Shown: one piece after another, positions 1 through 10,911 of the stretch
How the letters are laid out: each line of letters opens with the position of its first letter
Position numbering within the stretch: position 1 is the stretch's first letter
DNA from: Sycobia sp. Sy_11
Lineage: Eukaryota > Arthropoda > Insecta > Hymenoptera > Epichrysomallidae
DNA: 64,000 nt
Assembly (NCBI GenBank): GCA_018907035.1
Contig: JACCIC010000002.1
Location: 2,558,501-2,622,500, forward strand
Reading direction: 5' to 3'
The notes under the pieces: generated by a model
The model's input: the letters and a program-made list of their open reading frames with translations, nothing else
Database searches by the model: none
What the model was told of the DNA's origin: nothing
Position numbers and translations under genes: made by a program

Positions 1-234
1 CATCTTATTTTTATGTGGAAGCATGCGGAAGCTGCTCATTTAGCTCTAGTTTCAAACGCAAACGTTCGTAAAAGCCTGGACTCGAGGTAACTTCTCGGTC
101 ATCCAAGAATTCAACCGAAACAATAATGATCATTGGCTAGTTCGTCGGCAACGTCCAAGACGTAAAGTATAGCACAATCCATAATGTCGCGCGGGACGAG
201 GGGAACGAGGACGAGGATCGTCGCAGACCCTCGC

Positions 235-271
<37 letters not shown>

Positions 272-307
272 GACGGGGGCACGAGGACGAGGGTGGCGCT
301 CGCGTCA
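1..307 (-). other. 3' sequence of the distal fruitless isoform (probable 3' UTR)
   Basis: This DNA lies directly downstream of the double TGA. It carries a (CGA)n tract at about 234-269, read as (TCG)n on the sense strand, inside a GC-rich block up to about 300, then becomes mixed sequence. There is no minus-strand AATAAA in these bases, so the transcript probably continues past the window edge. Confidence 0.6.
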
Positions 308-954
308 TCAGACCTCGAGCTGCCTCGACTCCACCGGGTGCTGGGTCCTAATGTGGGTCTTGAGGTTGTCGCTGCGCGTGAAAACGTGGCCGCAGTGGGG
401 ACAGCGGCAGTTCTGCGACCGGTGGGCTCGGACGTGGTGCCACCGGTTGCTCACCGACTTGCCGCAGCGCAGGCAGCTGTACAACTTGGGCCTGATCCCC
501 GACGACGACGCGGGCGACAGGGGGGCGTAAGCGGCGTCCCCGAGGCTGACGAACATCGTGTCGTACTCGTGGTGCGCCAGGTCGTCGTCCCGCTCGTCGT
601 CGTTCGCCGGGGCTACATTGTAATCAATGGCGCGCTGAGCCGGCAGCGGCATCGGCGGCGGCGGCGGCGGCGGTGGCGGCATCGCCGCCGCCGTCGTCGG
701 GATCGTAGCGTGGCCTTGGCTGTAGGCCATCAGCTGTTGCTGCTGCCTCTGCTGCTGCTCCCGCTGCTGATGATGCTCCCGATGCTGCTGTTGCTGCTGC
801 TGCCGCTGCCGCTGCTGTTGCCAACTAGTCAGTAGAGGATCGTCATCGTCATCGGGGGGTTGCTGCTGCTGCTCCTGCCTCACCACCTCCTGACCTTCAT
901 CATAGCCAGGCACAAAAACCCCCTCTCTCTTCAGTGAGACAACACTGGCCAACA
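308..954 (-). CDS. fru: fruitless distal alternative terminal exon: low-complexity region and C2H2 zinc-finger pair
   Basis: This is the second isoform-specific end. A strong acceptor (long pyrimidine tract, CTCTCTGTTACAG|TGTTGG) starts the exon at 954. Its first two bases complete the split codon from 27245 (G+TG = Val) and give 215 codons, for a 492-residue protein. By residue in this exon there is a short leader (1-24), an aspartate run (DDDDD, 35-39), glutamine-rich blocks broken by R and H (46-74), a nine-proline run (93-101), and then acidic and serine segments. Finger 1 is CLRCGKSVSNRWHHVRAH (161-178), with the same short nine-residue spacing as the proximal exon. Finger 2, starting CPHCGHVFTRSDNLK (185-206), is canonical with H-x4-H. 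The protein ends RQLEV, followed by two consecutive TGA stops (310-308 and 307-305). The start is set by the splice site; the open frame continuing upstream to 1207 is intron. Confidence 0.9.
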
Positions 955-1063
955 CTGTAACAGAGAGAGAGAAGGAGCGAGAGAGACAGAGACAGTCAGA
1001 CAGACGGACGGAGGCGCGCGGGTTCATTCTATCTTTTTCTACTAAATTTTTTTGTTTGTCCGT

Positions 1064-1097
1064 ACGTTCGTTCGTTCGTTCGTTCGTTCGTTCGTTC
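1064..1097. repeat. (TTCG)n tetranucleotide microsatellite
   Basis: About eight tandem units sit just upstream of the distal exon's pyrimidine tract. Confidence 0.95.
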
Positions 1098-2449
1098 TTT
1101 GGCGTGCAAGAGTGAGGTTGATCGAAGGGGAGGAGGGAGAAAAGAAAGAGAGAGAAAGAGAGTGGAAGCGAGAGATACGGAGGGTGAGTCCCCCCTCGGT
1201 TCGACAACTGTCGGACTCTCTCCCTTTCGTGCTCACTCTCTCTCTTTCTCTTTCTCTATCTCTCTCTCTCCCATTCTATTTTCCCGCCTCCCTCTTTCTC
1301 TCCTCTCACAATGCGAGGCAGAATCCTAGCATCCGAGGGTGCGAATGTACTTGTGTACACAGTCGGGCTTACTCACCGAGAGAACTTTTTTCTCTGATTC
1401 GATTGAGTTTCTTATTTGGAAGAATATACACGAGCTTTATTATTCATGAAACTGTTTGGAAGGACACGAATAGAAATTTTACTATTTTTTGTTTCTGAAT
1501 AGTTGAGAAATTGTGGAATGAGACAGTTTTCTACGTTTCAATAAAGTTCTCTCGTTGGGCCTTTCATCCGAATCGTGATTGAATTTTTTTTTTTTGTAAA
1601 CAAATCAAAAGGGTCGGTGAAGAATCTTTTCAAGGTTATTGCAAAAAATTAGTACTCTAACAAATTTCAAATTAAACTACTAAAGATAAAGAAGAATATA
1701 ATGGAAATGGGAAACAGTTGGGGGAATGTGAACAAAATTGGCTACTACCAACATAGAAAAATAAATCATGCTCTTTTATACTGCATCTCATTAAATAGCC
1801 TGCAGGAGCTATTCCAAAAATTTTACTGAAAGTTTTTTTCTCAGGCAATACTCTACTGTTTCCAAATAGACCAATCTATAGACTAATATTTCCTGACGCA
1901 ATTAATATAATGGTAGAAGCTGTTCTCTAAGTCTGATAGAATATCAATTCAAAACATTTGATTAACATTTCACGTTGAAAACACTTGAAACCTTAATTAC
2001 CAAATATTGTTTGAACAACCACTGTAACATATCATGATTTTTTGTTGTCTAGAGCATGAACTAAAAATGTAATGTTCTTAGTACCTCAATAATTCTCATT
2101 TAGTTCTTGTTTTTGAAATCATTAAAATTACTTGAATTCTTTTTGCTGGAAGGGGAAAAGACAAACAAAACGCTATATAATTTTGTCCAAAGGATTAAAA
2201 GGAGTAGTTTCATTTTTCCGAAATATCATTACCCGAGGTCAAGCGAAATTAAAAGTCGTCGATAAGAATTTCTAATCGTTCCGGAAGAGAAAAGGACCAG
2301 TCGATTCTTAATTCTCCTTGATTGTTATAGAGCCAGAGCCGTGCAAGCTGCGAGATTCCGAGTTTTTCCCTCAGGGCGTTTTTCACACACGCCGTGTGTG
2401 TATACATATATAGTTATACCACGATCTTTCTTTCTCCTCCCCTATATAT

Positions 2450-2453
<4 letters not shown>

Positions 2454-2498
<45 letters not shown>

Positions 2499-2631
2499 AT
2501 CTACTCTGCCAGTATAACCTACCCCTCTTTCTCTTCCTCCCCCTCCCCTCTGTTACTTGTCCAGACGTGCAGCTCACGCAGTACGCATTCAATGCCATCG
2601 ATCACTCCCTGTATACTCAACCATGTGCATC

Positions 2632-2674
<43 letters not shown>
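2454..2674. repeat. (TA)n array (2454-2496) and (CT)n array (2636-2674)
   Basis: Two near-perfect dinucleotide arrays are separated by CT-rich unique DNA. A short (CG)n run, which can adopt Z-form DNA, follows near 2866-2878. Confidence 0.95.
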
Positions 2675-2681
<7 letters not shown>

Positions 2682-3483
2682 CATGGCATAGTTTGTTCGC
2701 TCCGTCTCCTGCGCGCATGGGGTGTAAACGAGGAGGGAGAGGAAAGTATATACGCGCGCATAATGTTAACGCTTATAATCCTTCTCTCGCGCTCTTTCAC
2801 CCTCTTTCGTTCTTTTGTTCTCTCTTCACGTGCATGCGTCTCTCCCTCTCTTTCTCTCCTGTGCGCGCGCGCGCGCGCTCTTTTACTCTGTACTCGAAAA
2901 CCAGAATTGAAACGAAGGGACGGAAGAAAGCAACGGGCAAATATCGAGTTGCATTTCACATTTTCAGACTGCTAATTTATATTTGTCAATCAAAGCTTGG
3001 AGAGCTGCATTGATTACGGAGGAGGCAGTAGATGCTCGTGAGTGATTTTTCAATAAATCGGAATAATCGATCCGAACCACATTTTATCCTTACAGTTATG
3101 AATCCAGAGCTTTTATTTTTGAATAACTTTTATCGCGTATTTGAATAAGGATGCATTATGGAATTCTTCACTATATTTATAGTCAGCTATTTGTTACTTT
3201 ATTCCGGTAAAATCTGGAACCGAATCAAATATTTAATATTTCGCTTGGGCCACTCGCGATGCTCTGGAGTAGTCCTTAAATCGGAGATGGAGCAGCCGTC
3301 GAAAACCAAATTTTCCGTACGAATCGGGCACCTTTATCTCAAAAAGGAAACGGAGAGCAAAATATTTCCGGGGCTTCAAAGAGATTTTTTTTTTAGAAGG
3401 CCAGTCGAAGATGTTCCGCGGGCTCCGAGAGTGGTTGAGTGATCGACACAGAAACCCAGCGAAAGAGCGAGAGAGAAAGAAAG

Positions 3484-3488
<5 letters not shown>

Positions 3489-3529
<41 letters not shown>
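3489..3529. repeat. (GA)n microsatellite
   Basis: An uninterrupted GA run of about 41 bases. Confidence 0.95.
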
Positions 3530-3531
<2 letters not shown>

Positions 3532-3920
3532 AGGGCTTAAAAGGAGAAAATGCATCGAGGAAGTGGAGAACAAAGAAGAATCATGCCCTAGCGATTTTTT
3601 CTTTTTTTTTGGCTAGCTTGGACTTTGTTCCGAAAATGCAAGTTTTATGGGACCCTGAGAGCTCGACAGAGTAAGGGACGTTTTTTATTTTTTTTGTTGT
3701 TTTATTTTTGATCTAAAGGTTGCCACCGGAGATCGGCGAGAACGCGAGGAAACACGGGAGCCCGAATAAAAGGGAAAGGACTTGGGCTATTGTTAATAGA
3801 GTGGAAGTACGGGGGTAAGACGGGAAGTTCGGAGAAAATAAGCGAGAATAAAGGCGAGATGTATCGATCTGACGCACGGTGGTCGGCGGTTAAAATTTTC
3901 CTTTGTCACGAAGCCCACCT

Positions 3921-3923
3921 ATG

Positions 3924-3979
<56 letters not shown>

Positions 3980-4466
3980 AAAATTTCCCATTTTCAGCTT
4001 GACAATTCACTTGTACCAATACGATTTTACGATATAGTACGATGAATAAGCTTGTGGTTATCTTTCGGCATATTAAATATAATTCATCGCTCTATCCTCC
4101 AAATCGTAGTTCTAACGAGATTTCTTTTTCTTAAGCCTTAGTGTAAAATATACACGCAATCGTGAGAATACGAATAAATAACAGACAGGACTGACCTATG
4201 GGCGAGAAAAACGTACAGAACTTTCCCAAGCCTCGAAGACGCAGCCCACCTGACATTCGCAAAGTGTCTATTTATGTAGATGAGCGATCGGCCTTCCATG
4301 TAATATCCAATGAAAAGAAGAAGAAGAAGAAGAAGAAGAAGAAGAACAAGGATTGGACCCACCCAAGTCGGATTTCGTCGAAAGAATTATCCCGACAAAA
4401 GTTCAACGACCATCCTCGGCCGGGGCCGAAACGAACGTCGCAATCCGTCCACATTATATGGATACG

Positions 4467-4523
<57 letters not shown>
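3921..4523. repeat. Simple-repeat cluster: (TA)n, (GAA)n, (TA)n
   Basis: TA arrays lie at about 3921-3977 and 4470-4523, with (GAA)n at about 4313-4347 between them. The intervening DNA shows no recognisable gene. Confidence 0.93.
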
Positions 4524-4527
<4 letters not shown>

Positions 4528-4539
4528 CAACAAAGTAAC

Positions 4540-4815
4540 GGATAACCATCCCAGTGTGCCCGGCGCGTTCAATTTCAATCGACCCGCGGCGCTCGGCTGA
4601 GCGATCACCGAACCCGCCCGCGCCGCGCACCCGGGGGCGAATTTTCCCAGAGACGCGCATTAATTCAAATAAATGCCCGCGTCGCGTCCCGGCTCCCGAT
4701 TAGTCTTGGCACCACCGGGGCGCGCGAAACTTTCGCGAGGATTTATACGTGCCAAAGGGCTGCGGCGAAGATCGCCCGCTGTGGAGATGAACTAATGGAC
4801 GCGCGCGTAAAATAA

Positions 4816-4857
<42 letters not shown>

Positions 4858-5260
4858 ACGTGCATATGTAGACGTAATCAGATTTTTCCAAGACACTTCC
4901 GGTTCGCCGATTATACCTCAGAAGAAACGACAGTGTGTATATATATTCACGTTATCTTCGCATGGTTTTCCAAGCGTACGAACAGCGGCAAGGGTAAAAA
5001 CTCGGATGTCGTCGAAAAAAAAGTGGGAGCGGAGGGGCCGGGGGGGAGGGGGAATTAACGCCCGGAAGAGAGGGATCGATATAGAGGCGACATCGGGTGA
5101 GGGGACGGCGAGAGGGGGAGGCGGCAAACGTTGGAAGCTACAAAAGAGCCTGCGAAGCATGTAACGCTTGCCTCGGCTGCAGCAGCGGCAGCGGGCCACG
5201 GGCGAACGAAGCCTCCGCAGTAAGGAGTGAAATGACGATCGATCCCGCTCTTCCCTTTGA
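4540..5260. promoter_or_regulatory. CpG-rich island, function unknown
   Basis: GC-rich, CpG-rich DNA (cgcgcc, gcgcgcg, cggcgaag motifs) stands out from AT-rich surroundings. It contains a (TG)n array at 4820-4850 and a G-rich block near 5030-5120. In hymenopteran genomes such islands are often promoters, enhancers or exons. No splice-bounded coding frame is evident. Confidence 0.3.
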
Positions 5261-6715
5261 ATCTAACTTATCTCCCTCTCTGTCTCTCGCTCTCGGTTTG
5301 CCAACGACCAACTGCTCTCTCTCTCTCCCTCTTTTTCACACATATATACACAAGCCCACCCTATCTCGCTCTCTCCCTGTCCTGACGCTCGCTACCCAGG
5401 GCGTATATAATATATACGTACGAACGCGAGTGCACAAGGGCTCTTTCGCTTTCTCACTGTCACTCCGGCTCGTGTATGTATATATAGTAAATGGAGTTGG
5501 TCACGGAATTATCACTCACAGTTGTATATATTATGCTGCCATCCCTGTATATCGTCGCTCTCTCTGTTTCTCTCTCTCTCTCTCTCTCTCTCTTGCGCCC
5601 TCCTTCTGTCTCTGGATATTTTCTCGGCCCGGCTCACAATTTCGCGCCGCGGTTTTTCCCCATCAATGCGGCCTCATCATATCTCACCGCATGTACTTTC
5701 CATCTACTTTTCTCAATCAATCGCTGCCTCTTTCGCCACGGTCCACGATTGCGACTCGTTGCGCAACTTTGGGATCGAAGACGATTTCATTCAATGCAAC
5801 GTTGCTCGACAGACTCAACAATTCAATCCCACTTCATGCGACGGGTCCAGAAGAGCGACGCGACAATAATGAACGATAATAAAACACGGAGCCACGATAA
5901 CGGGAGAAGAAATCGACAAAAACGAAGAAAAAAAGCAACTGTCCGATATTGGTCCCTTGGATATGCTTCTGCATATGTCGGGTAACGAAGAGAAAGGGTG
6001 GATGGTCCGGGATCAGGGGACGAATTCTTTTCGGAACACTCAAGGCTTTGTGCTATATATGTGTACCCTTTTTCGGCTGCTTTGATATATTACGGGGAAA
6101 TCGAAAGGGAGATAAGGTTATATAAATATAAATATAAATGTGTGTGTGTGTGCGTGCGCGCGCGAGCGCGCATGTGTGTGTGTACACTTGCACCTATATG
6201 TTACACATAGGGAAAAAGACGATGGATTCTGATGAAGCGATTTCGACGGGCCTCGGTGTCTCTCGTCGATCCCGGACTGCTTCGATATCGAAACCCATTG
6301 TGCATAAATTTATTGCATCGACGAACGACATGCGCAGCGATAAAACAGCCTTGCGATGATTTATACGTCAATAATTATCGCCGCGGTCGAAATTTAATCT
6401 ACACGTACTCGTGGAATAAAGCGACGAATTGAGAATTTCGAAAAGCGTCTTTTAATGCCATATCACATTTTTTTTTAACGTCTTTGTGCCATTAAAACGG
6501 ACTCGCCGTCAGACCTGAGAACTCATCCGAGACTCTAAGAAGCTTACTCTCACAAAATCCGCCCATACCCTCCTTCTCTCTCTCCCTCCCTTGCATTTTC
6601 CTTTTACCCATATATCCTACTGATATATATATAGTATAATGTGCCTCGATTTCGCCTTTGTGCATTACGCCCGCGCCAGATGCAAACTCTCGCGTACAAT
6701 ACATACATACACACA

Positions 6716-6781
<66 letters not shown>

Positions 6782-6799
6782 AAGAGAGCTAGAAAGAGT

Positions 6800-6848
<49 letters not shown>

Positions 6849-7062
6849 CAAATCGATAAGACTCACATATTATGTATCTCTATACATATTTTTAAGGAAA
6901 CTTCGTGCATCGAATGATAATACAGTATATAAATTTATGAAAGTTTTCGATAAAACGTGCGCACACGCTCGACCGTAAATACATGCTTTTTCTATAATCC
7001 GTAGAGATCGAAATCGGATAATTATTTCGTTACCATATTAGTATTAACATCAGCGATCGGCT

Positions 7063-7125
<63 letters not shown>

Positions 7126-7269
7126 AATGTGAATTTCTGGCAAGGCTCGATCAGTTATTAATTACATAATCGCGCGTAGTCGCGAGTTTTACAAACGTCA
7201 CGTTCTCGTATTATACAAAGAGAGAGAGAGAGAGAGAGTGAGAGAGAGAAAGAGAGGACAAGGGGGAGA
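5261..7269. other. Repeat-rich non-coding DNA
   Basis: CT-rich tracts lie at 5270-5600. The (TA)n array at 6719-6777 runs into (GA)n at 6803-6845, with another TA array at 7066-7120 and (GA)n at 7219-7256. A TG/CG run lies at 6139-6185. I see no supported gene. Confidence 0.75.
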
Positions 7270-8609
7270 AGGAGAGACAACAGAGCAGGAGGCCCGGCGG
7301 TCTTATTTCCTATGGCGCTGCGCCCATTGTAGCTCCCCCTCCCGACCCTCCACAATTCCCATAATACCGGCAGCGTCCCTCGTTTTTCCCGCCCCACAAT
7401 AATGCGTCGCACACTTTATTCCTCCTGCAGCTGGGAGGAAGAGGGGTCGGGGAGAGGGGCGAAATTTCCCGGTGCGCTCTCGCGCCCGTACTGTCGAGGG
7501 CTAAAGGAGCTCCTCTTGCTCTCACGCACGCATACATAGGCGCGCGCACAAACATCGGGAGTAGTGGAGAAGAGGGAGATAAAAATTCTACTATGGGTGG
7601 AAGTCTCGCGCAGCACGAGGACGCTAAATAATCCGTGACAAAGGCACAGATCGGCATGGCTGAAACACTCTCTCTCTCTCTCTCTCTCTCTCTCGGTCTC
7701 TCTCCCGCCCGACCAGCTATAGAGGTATACGTCCGACAAGCGTTGAAGCCAAGCTGCTTTCGGCCTAGTGAAGTGAAAGAGACAGACGGAGAGCGACCGA
7801 GTAAAAGGGTTGTACGGGGGTGGAAAAAAGGGCATCGTGGAAAACTCAACGCAGCTTCTATAGTGTGTGTGTGTGTGTGTATGTAGTTTTATCGCAGATT
7901 TTTCCACCCTTAATATACACACACACGCACACATGTTGTACACATATGTGTGATATTATTTACTCGGTCGAATGCGTCCTGAGCTCTGGAATAATGATCG
8001 ACGCATCCCCGTGTACATATTATATACGAGATTTATGTTATAGAGGAAAATCGAAGGACGCTCTCTTTTAAATTCAACGAAGGCACAAAAGGAAGAAAAA
8101 CATCGGAAGTTCGTTTACGCACGTATGTATACATAGCCCGCGGTCCCGGATCGCATATGAAGAAGAATCGAGAAAAATCGTGACGCCGTTTCGAGAGAAT
8201 AATCGTCCCCGCCCCCCCCCCCAAAATCATTCACCGCTCTTCTTGGCGGCCGTCACCTTTGAGAAACGGATCTCTAATTGAATTTCGCCGCGACGCTTCC
8301 GCGGCGAGCCTCTCAAAAGATAAGGGAAACACGGCGCGCGCCCCTCTGTCGCTCTCTCCCTCTCCCCCCCATCCCTCTCCCTCTACAACACGGGAATAAA
8401 AGGAAAAGATCCGGAACGAAAAATCGACGCGCGCCTCGACCTACAAAGGACGGGGCGCCCCCTCCCCCCACCACTCCTACCCCTCCCGTCGTCGTCGCCA
8501 CGCGCGCGCGACAGCTGTACGCGGGAGCGGAAAAACAGCCGGAGGCGCACAGCGGTAGCGGCAGCCAGCAGCCCTCGGACGCGCCGGCTCTCCCCCTCTG
8601 ATGGCGAAC

Positions 8610-8645
<36 letters not shown>

Positions 8646-8815
8646 GCAGGCACACACGCACGCACTTAGGCACACTGAGGGAGGAAAATCGACGTATGCG
8701 CGCGTCTCCCCACTCCCAACGACCCTCGCGCCTACCCTCGCCCCTCGAGTGCACGCGCGCGCACAGCCTGCAGCAGCCTGCAACAGCAAGCCTTGATCTC
8801 TCCTTCTTTCTCTCC

Positions 8816-8863
<48 letters not shown>

Positions 8864-8982
8864 GCTGCTGCTGCTGCTTATAATATACTCTGGCCTCTGA
8901 TGCTGTGCTCGGCGGCGCTCCCTTTAACCGGCAAATCTGCTTTAAACGGCCCGACCCGTATCTTCCCTTTCTACCCAATGTG

Positions 8983-9043
<61 letters not shown>

Positions 9044-9087
9044 TGTCTGTCTGTCTGTCTCTTCTTTTTTCGCGTCGCACTCCCTCG

Positions 9088-9129
<42 letters not shown>

Positions 9130-9260
9130 CGTGCGGGCTTGACCGGGATTTCTGGAAGCATATTTTATAAGCTGTCCCTGTCCGATAATGGTGCGGAAAA
9201 GTAAAGGCAGATTTCAACTTCTTTTTCGTTTCTCTCTCTCTCTCTCTCTCTTCCTTTCTT
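7270..9260. promoter_or_regulatory. Long CpG-rich island with GA/CT and TA arrays
   Basis: This is one of the most CpG-rich stretches outside the exons, especially about 7400-7560 and 8240-8600. It is punctuated by (CT)n at 7667-7694 and 8822-8859, a CT/CA run at 8609-8645, (CTG)n at 8862-8878, (TA)n at 8986-9040, (GA)n at 9090-9127 and (CT)n at 9231-9251. It is a candidate regulatory region inside the gene or a promoter of an unannotated transcript. No coding exon is recognisable. Confidence 0.3.
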
Positions 9261-9639
9261 TCTTTTGACCGAAGCCAGCTCTATGCACTCTTACCCACGT
9301 ACTTGAATGATTTATCATAGCTTTAACGAGAGATCGAGACAGAATATATGGGGCCTCTAGCACCTTTTCAAAATTCGACTTTGCCGAGAAACGGCGAGGG
9401 GGATTTTAGGAAAATGGCATTCTCGATCTGAATAGATGGATCTATTAGTTAGCAATGAATTTTTTTTTTTGTGGCATTAGAAAAATATACATCTGGTGCA
9501 TTCATCCAAATTAACATCGTCCACGCCACCACGAAATTGGTTTGTTCGAGCGGTCCATTAGTTGAAGGACAAGGATCAAAATAATTTTAAGATTTCGTGC
9601 AAGATTTCAAGTATCATTCCACATTAATTTTTATGTTTT

Positions 9640-9895
9640 ACAATGGTTTTCAATTGTTTCAAGTGGTTCCAATTTGGTTCAAATGGTCTCAAAGCGATTT
9701 CAAGTGATTCTATTTGGCTTCAGGCGATTTCAAATGGTTTCAAATGATTTACTTTCGCTTCTAAAAAAATTCAAATGTTTTACGATTGCAACGATGATTT
9801 CATCTGACGTCAAATCATTTCATGCAATTTCTAATGATTTCATGTAAATTAAAATAATTTCACCTGATTTCATTATTTGCAAAGTGAAATTGCTC
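9640..9895. repeat. Degenerate 10-bp-period minisatellite
   Basis: Successive 10-base blocks share an AA(A/G)TGGTTTC-like pattern. The period is almost exactly 10 from about 9655 to 9760, and looser copies (TTTCATNTGATT) run on to about 9895. It is ancient enough for each unit to have diverged. Confidence 0.7.
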
Positions 9896-10239
9896 CTGAA
9901 GTTTATCACAATATCAGCAATTATTCTTATGACACTACAGTTTGCTTATGCTGTGCGTTTTTATAAATAATTTACGACAGGTCCCAGGAAAAAAGACGAG
10001 TAAGAACAATATCAATGATATTGTGGGGACAAAATTAAAAGATTAAAAAATTTCCACGTCTCCGTTCCCCAATTGGCAGAAGCAATGTTAACGAATTGCC
10101 AAACAAATCTTATCTTTCCCCGTAATAAAATCCTTCCTCCCATCCCCGAATTCCACTCTATAATTGCATCGTACGCTCTATCGAGATGCGCACAAATAAA
10201 TAAAAAAAGCAACTACAACAACGACAAGAACAAAAAGCT
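9896..10239. other. AT-rich non-coding DNA
   Basis: I see no gene, long repeat or strong signal here. Confidence 0.6.
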
Positions 10240-10560
10240 GCAGCATTGCTTCCGCCCCCTCCCCCCGCCCCTTAAACAAGCTACAAAAAAATTTTTTTTT
10301 TATCTTCCGCGCATTCGTTCCGTACCCCTCTGATGTACAGCTTCCGTGTGTCTTTGCGCCGCGCTGCCTCGCTAACGCGCCTCCCCGCCCCCCCTCCCCT
10401 CCCGAGAGGGCCAGGAAATTGTTTCCCGATTGGCAGGGAAATGAGCCGAGGAGCACCTTTAAAACCACATAAGCGCTCGCGCTCTCCTGGCTATAAAGCG
10501 AATTACCGAGCGTGAAAGAAATTATTGCAAAGTTGCGCCATCGGCCCCACTGAGGACCGT
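10240..10560. promoter_or_regulatory. GC-rich block just beyond the presumed proximal 3' UTR end
   Basis: This compact GC-rich, C-tract-rich block contains a CTATAAAG element near 10492 on the plus strand. It could be a conserved element, enhancer or antisense promoter. A minus-strand open frame across it has no recognisable domain and is probably caused by composition. Confidence 0.25.
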
Positions 10561-10695
10561 AAATTCGAAGATAATCGGCAGAAAAATACATTTTATATCA
10601 CGTCCAATGTGCTTATATTATATATAGATATATATCTAAATGGGTGAAAAAATAACAGAAGGTCTTCTAACTACTGAATTAAACAAAATGTCAGT

Positions 10696-10911
10696 TTTAT
10701 TACATATATTCTTATAAATAATGCTTATAAATCAAATATAATCGATAACACAATTCGAAAAAAAAACAAATTTAAAAAAGAAGAAGAAGAAGAAGAAGAA
10801 GTAAAGATCGAATAAAAACGAAAAAGAGAACGGAAAACAGGTTGTTTCATTTTTTGTACATAAAGTGCGAATACTAGTTTCAATATTTTTTTTTTTAAAA
10901 ATATATTTATT
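10696..10911 (-). terminator. Candidate polyadenylation signals for the proximal isoform
   Basis: AATAAA hexamers occur on the minus strand at 10911-10906 and 10701-10696. The change from the AT-rich, low-repeat zone to GC-rich DNA follows at about 10.6 kb, so these are plausible distal poly(A) sites. AATAAA is frequent in AT-rich DNA, and others occur closer to the stop (for example near 17580), so shorter 3' ends are equally possible. Confidence 0.3.

Larger units (their letters stand above)
955..4539. other. Non-coding DNA upstream of the distal exon (intron for distal transcripts)
   Basis: The sequence from 955 to 1300 is the pyrimidine-rich acceptor tract (on the minus strand) with a (TTCG)n run. 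From 1300 to 2400 it is plain AT-rich DNA with nothing I recognise. From 2400 to 4523 it is mainly simple repeats. Open frames here are created by repeat translation (SLSLSL, IYIYIY, RERERE) and resemble no protein. Confidence 0.7.

Noticed and set aside
308..1207. A single 299-codon reading frame running upstream of the distal exon
   Set aside because: Its first third is translation of the pyrimidine tract and TTCG repeat. A strong acceptor at 954 in the right phase shows that only 954-308 is exon.
10178..10591. 137-codon minus-strand frame in a GC block
   Set aside because: The sequence is low-complexity with a poly-valine run from a repeat, has no domain, and overlaps a plus-strand frame of similar length.
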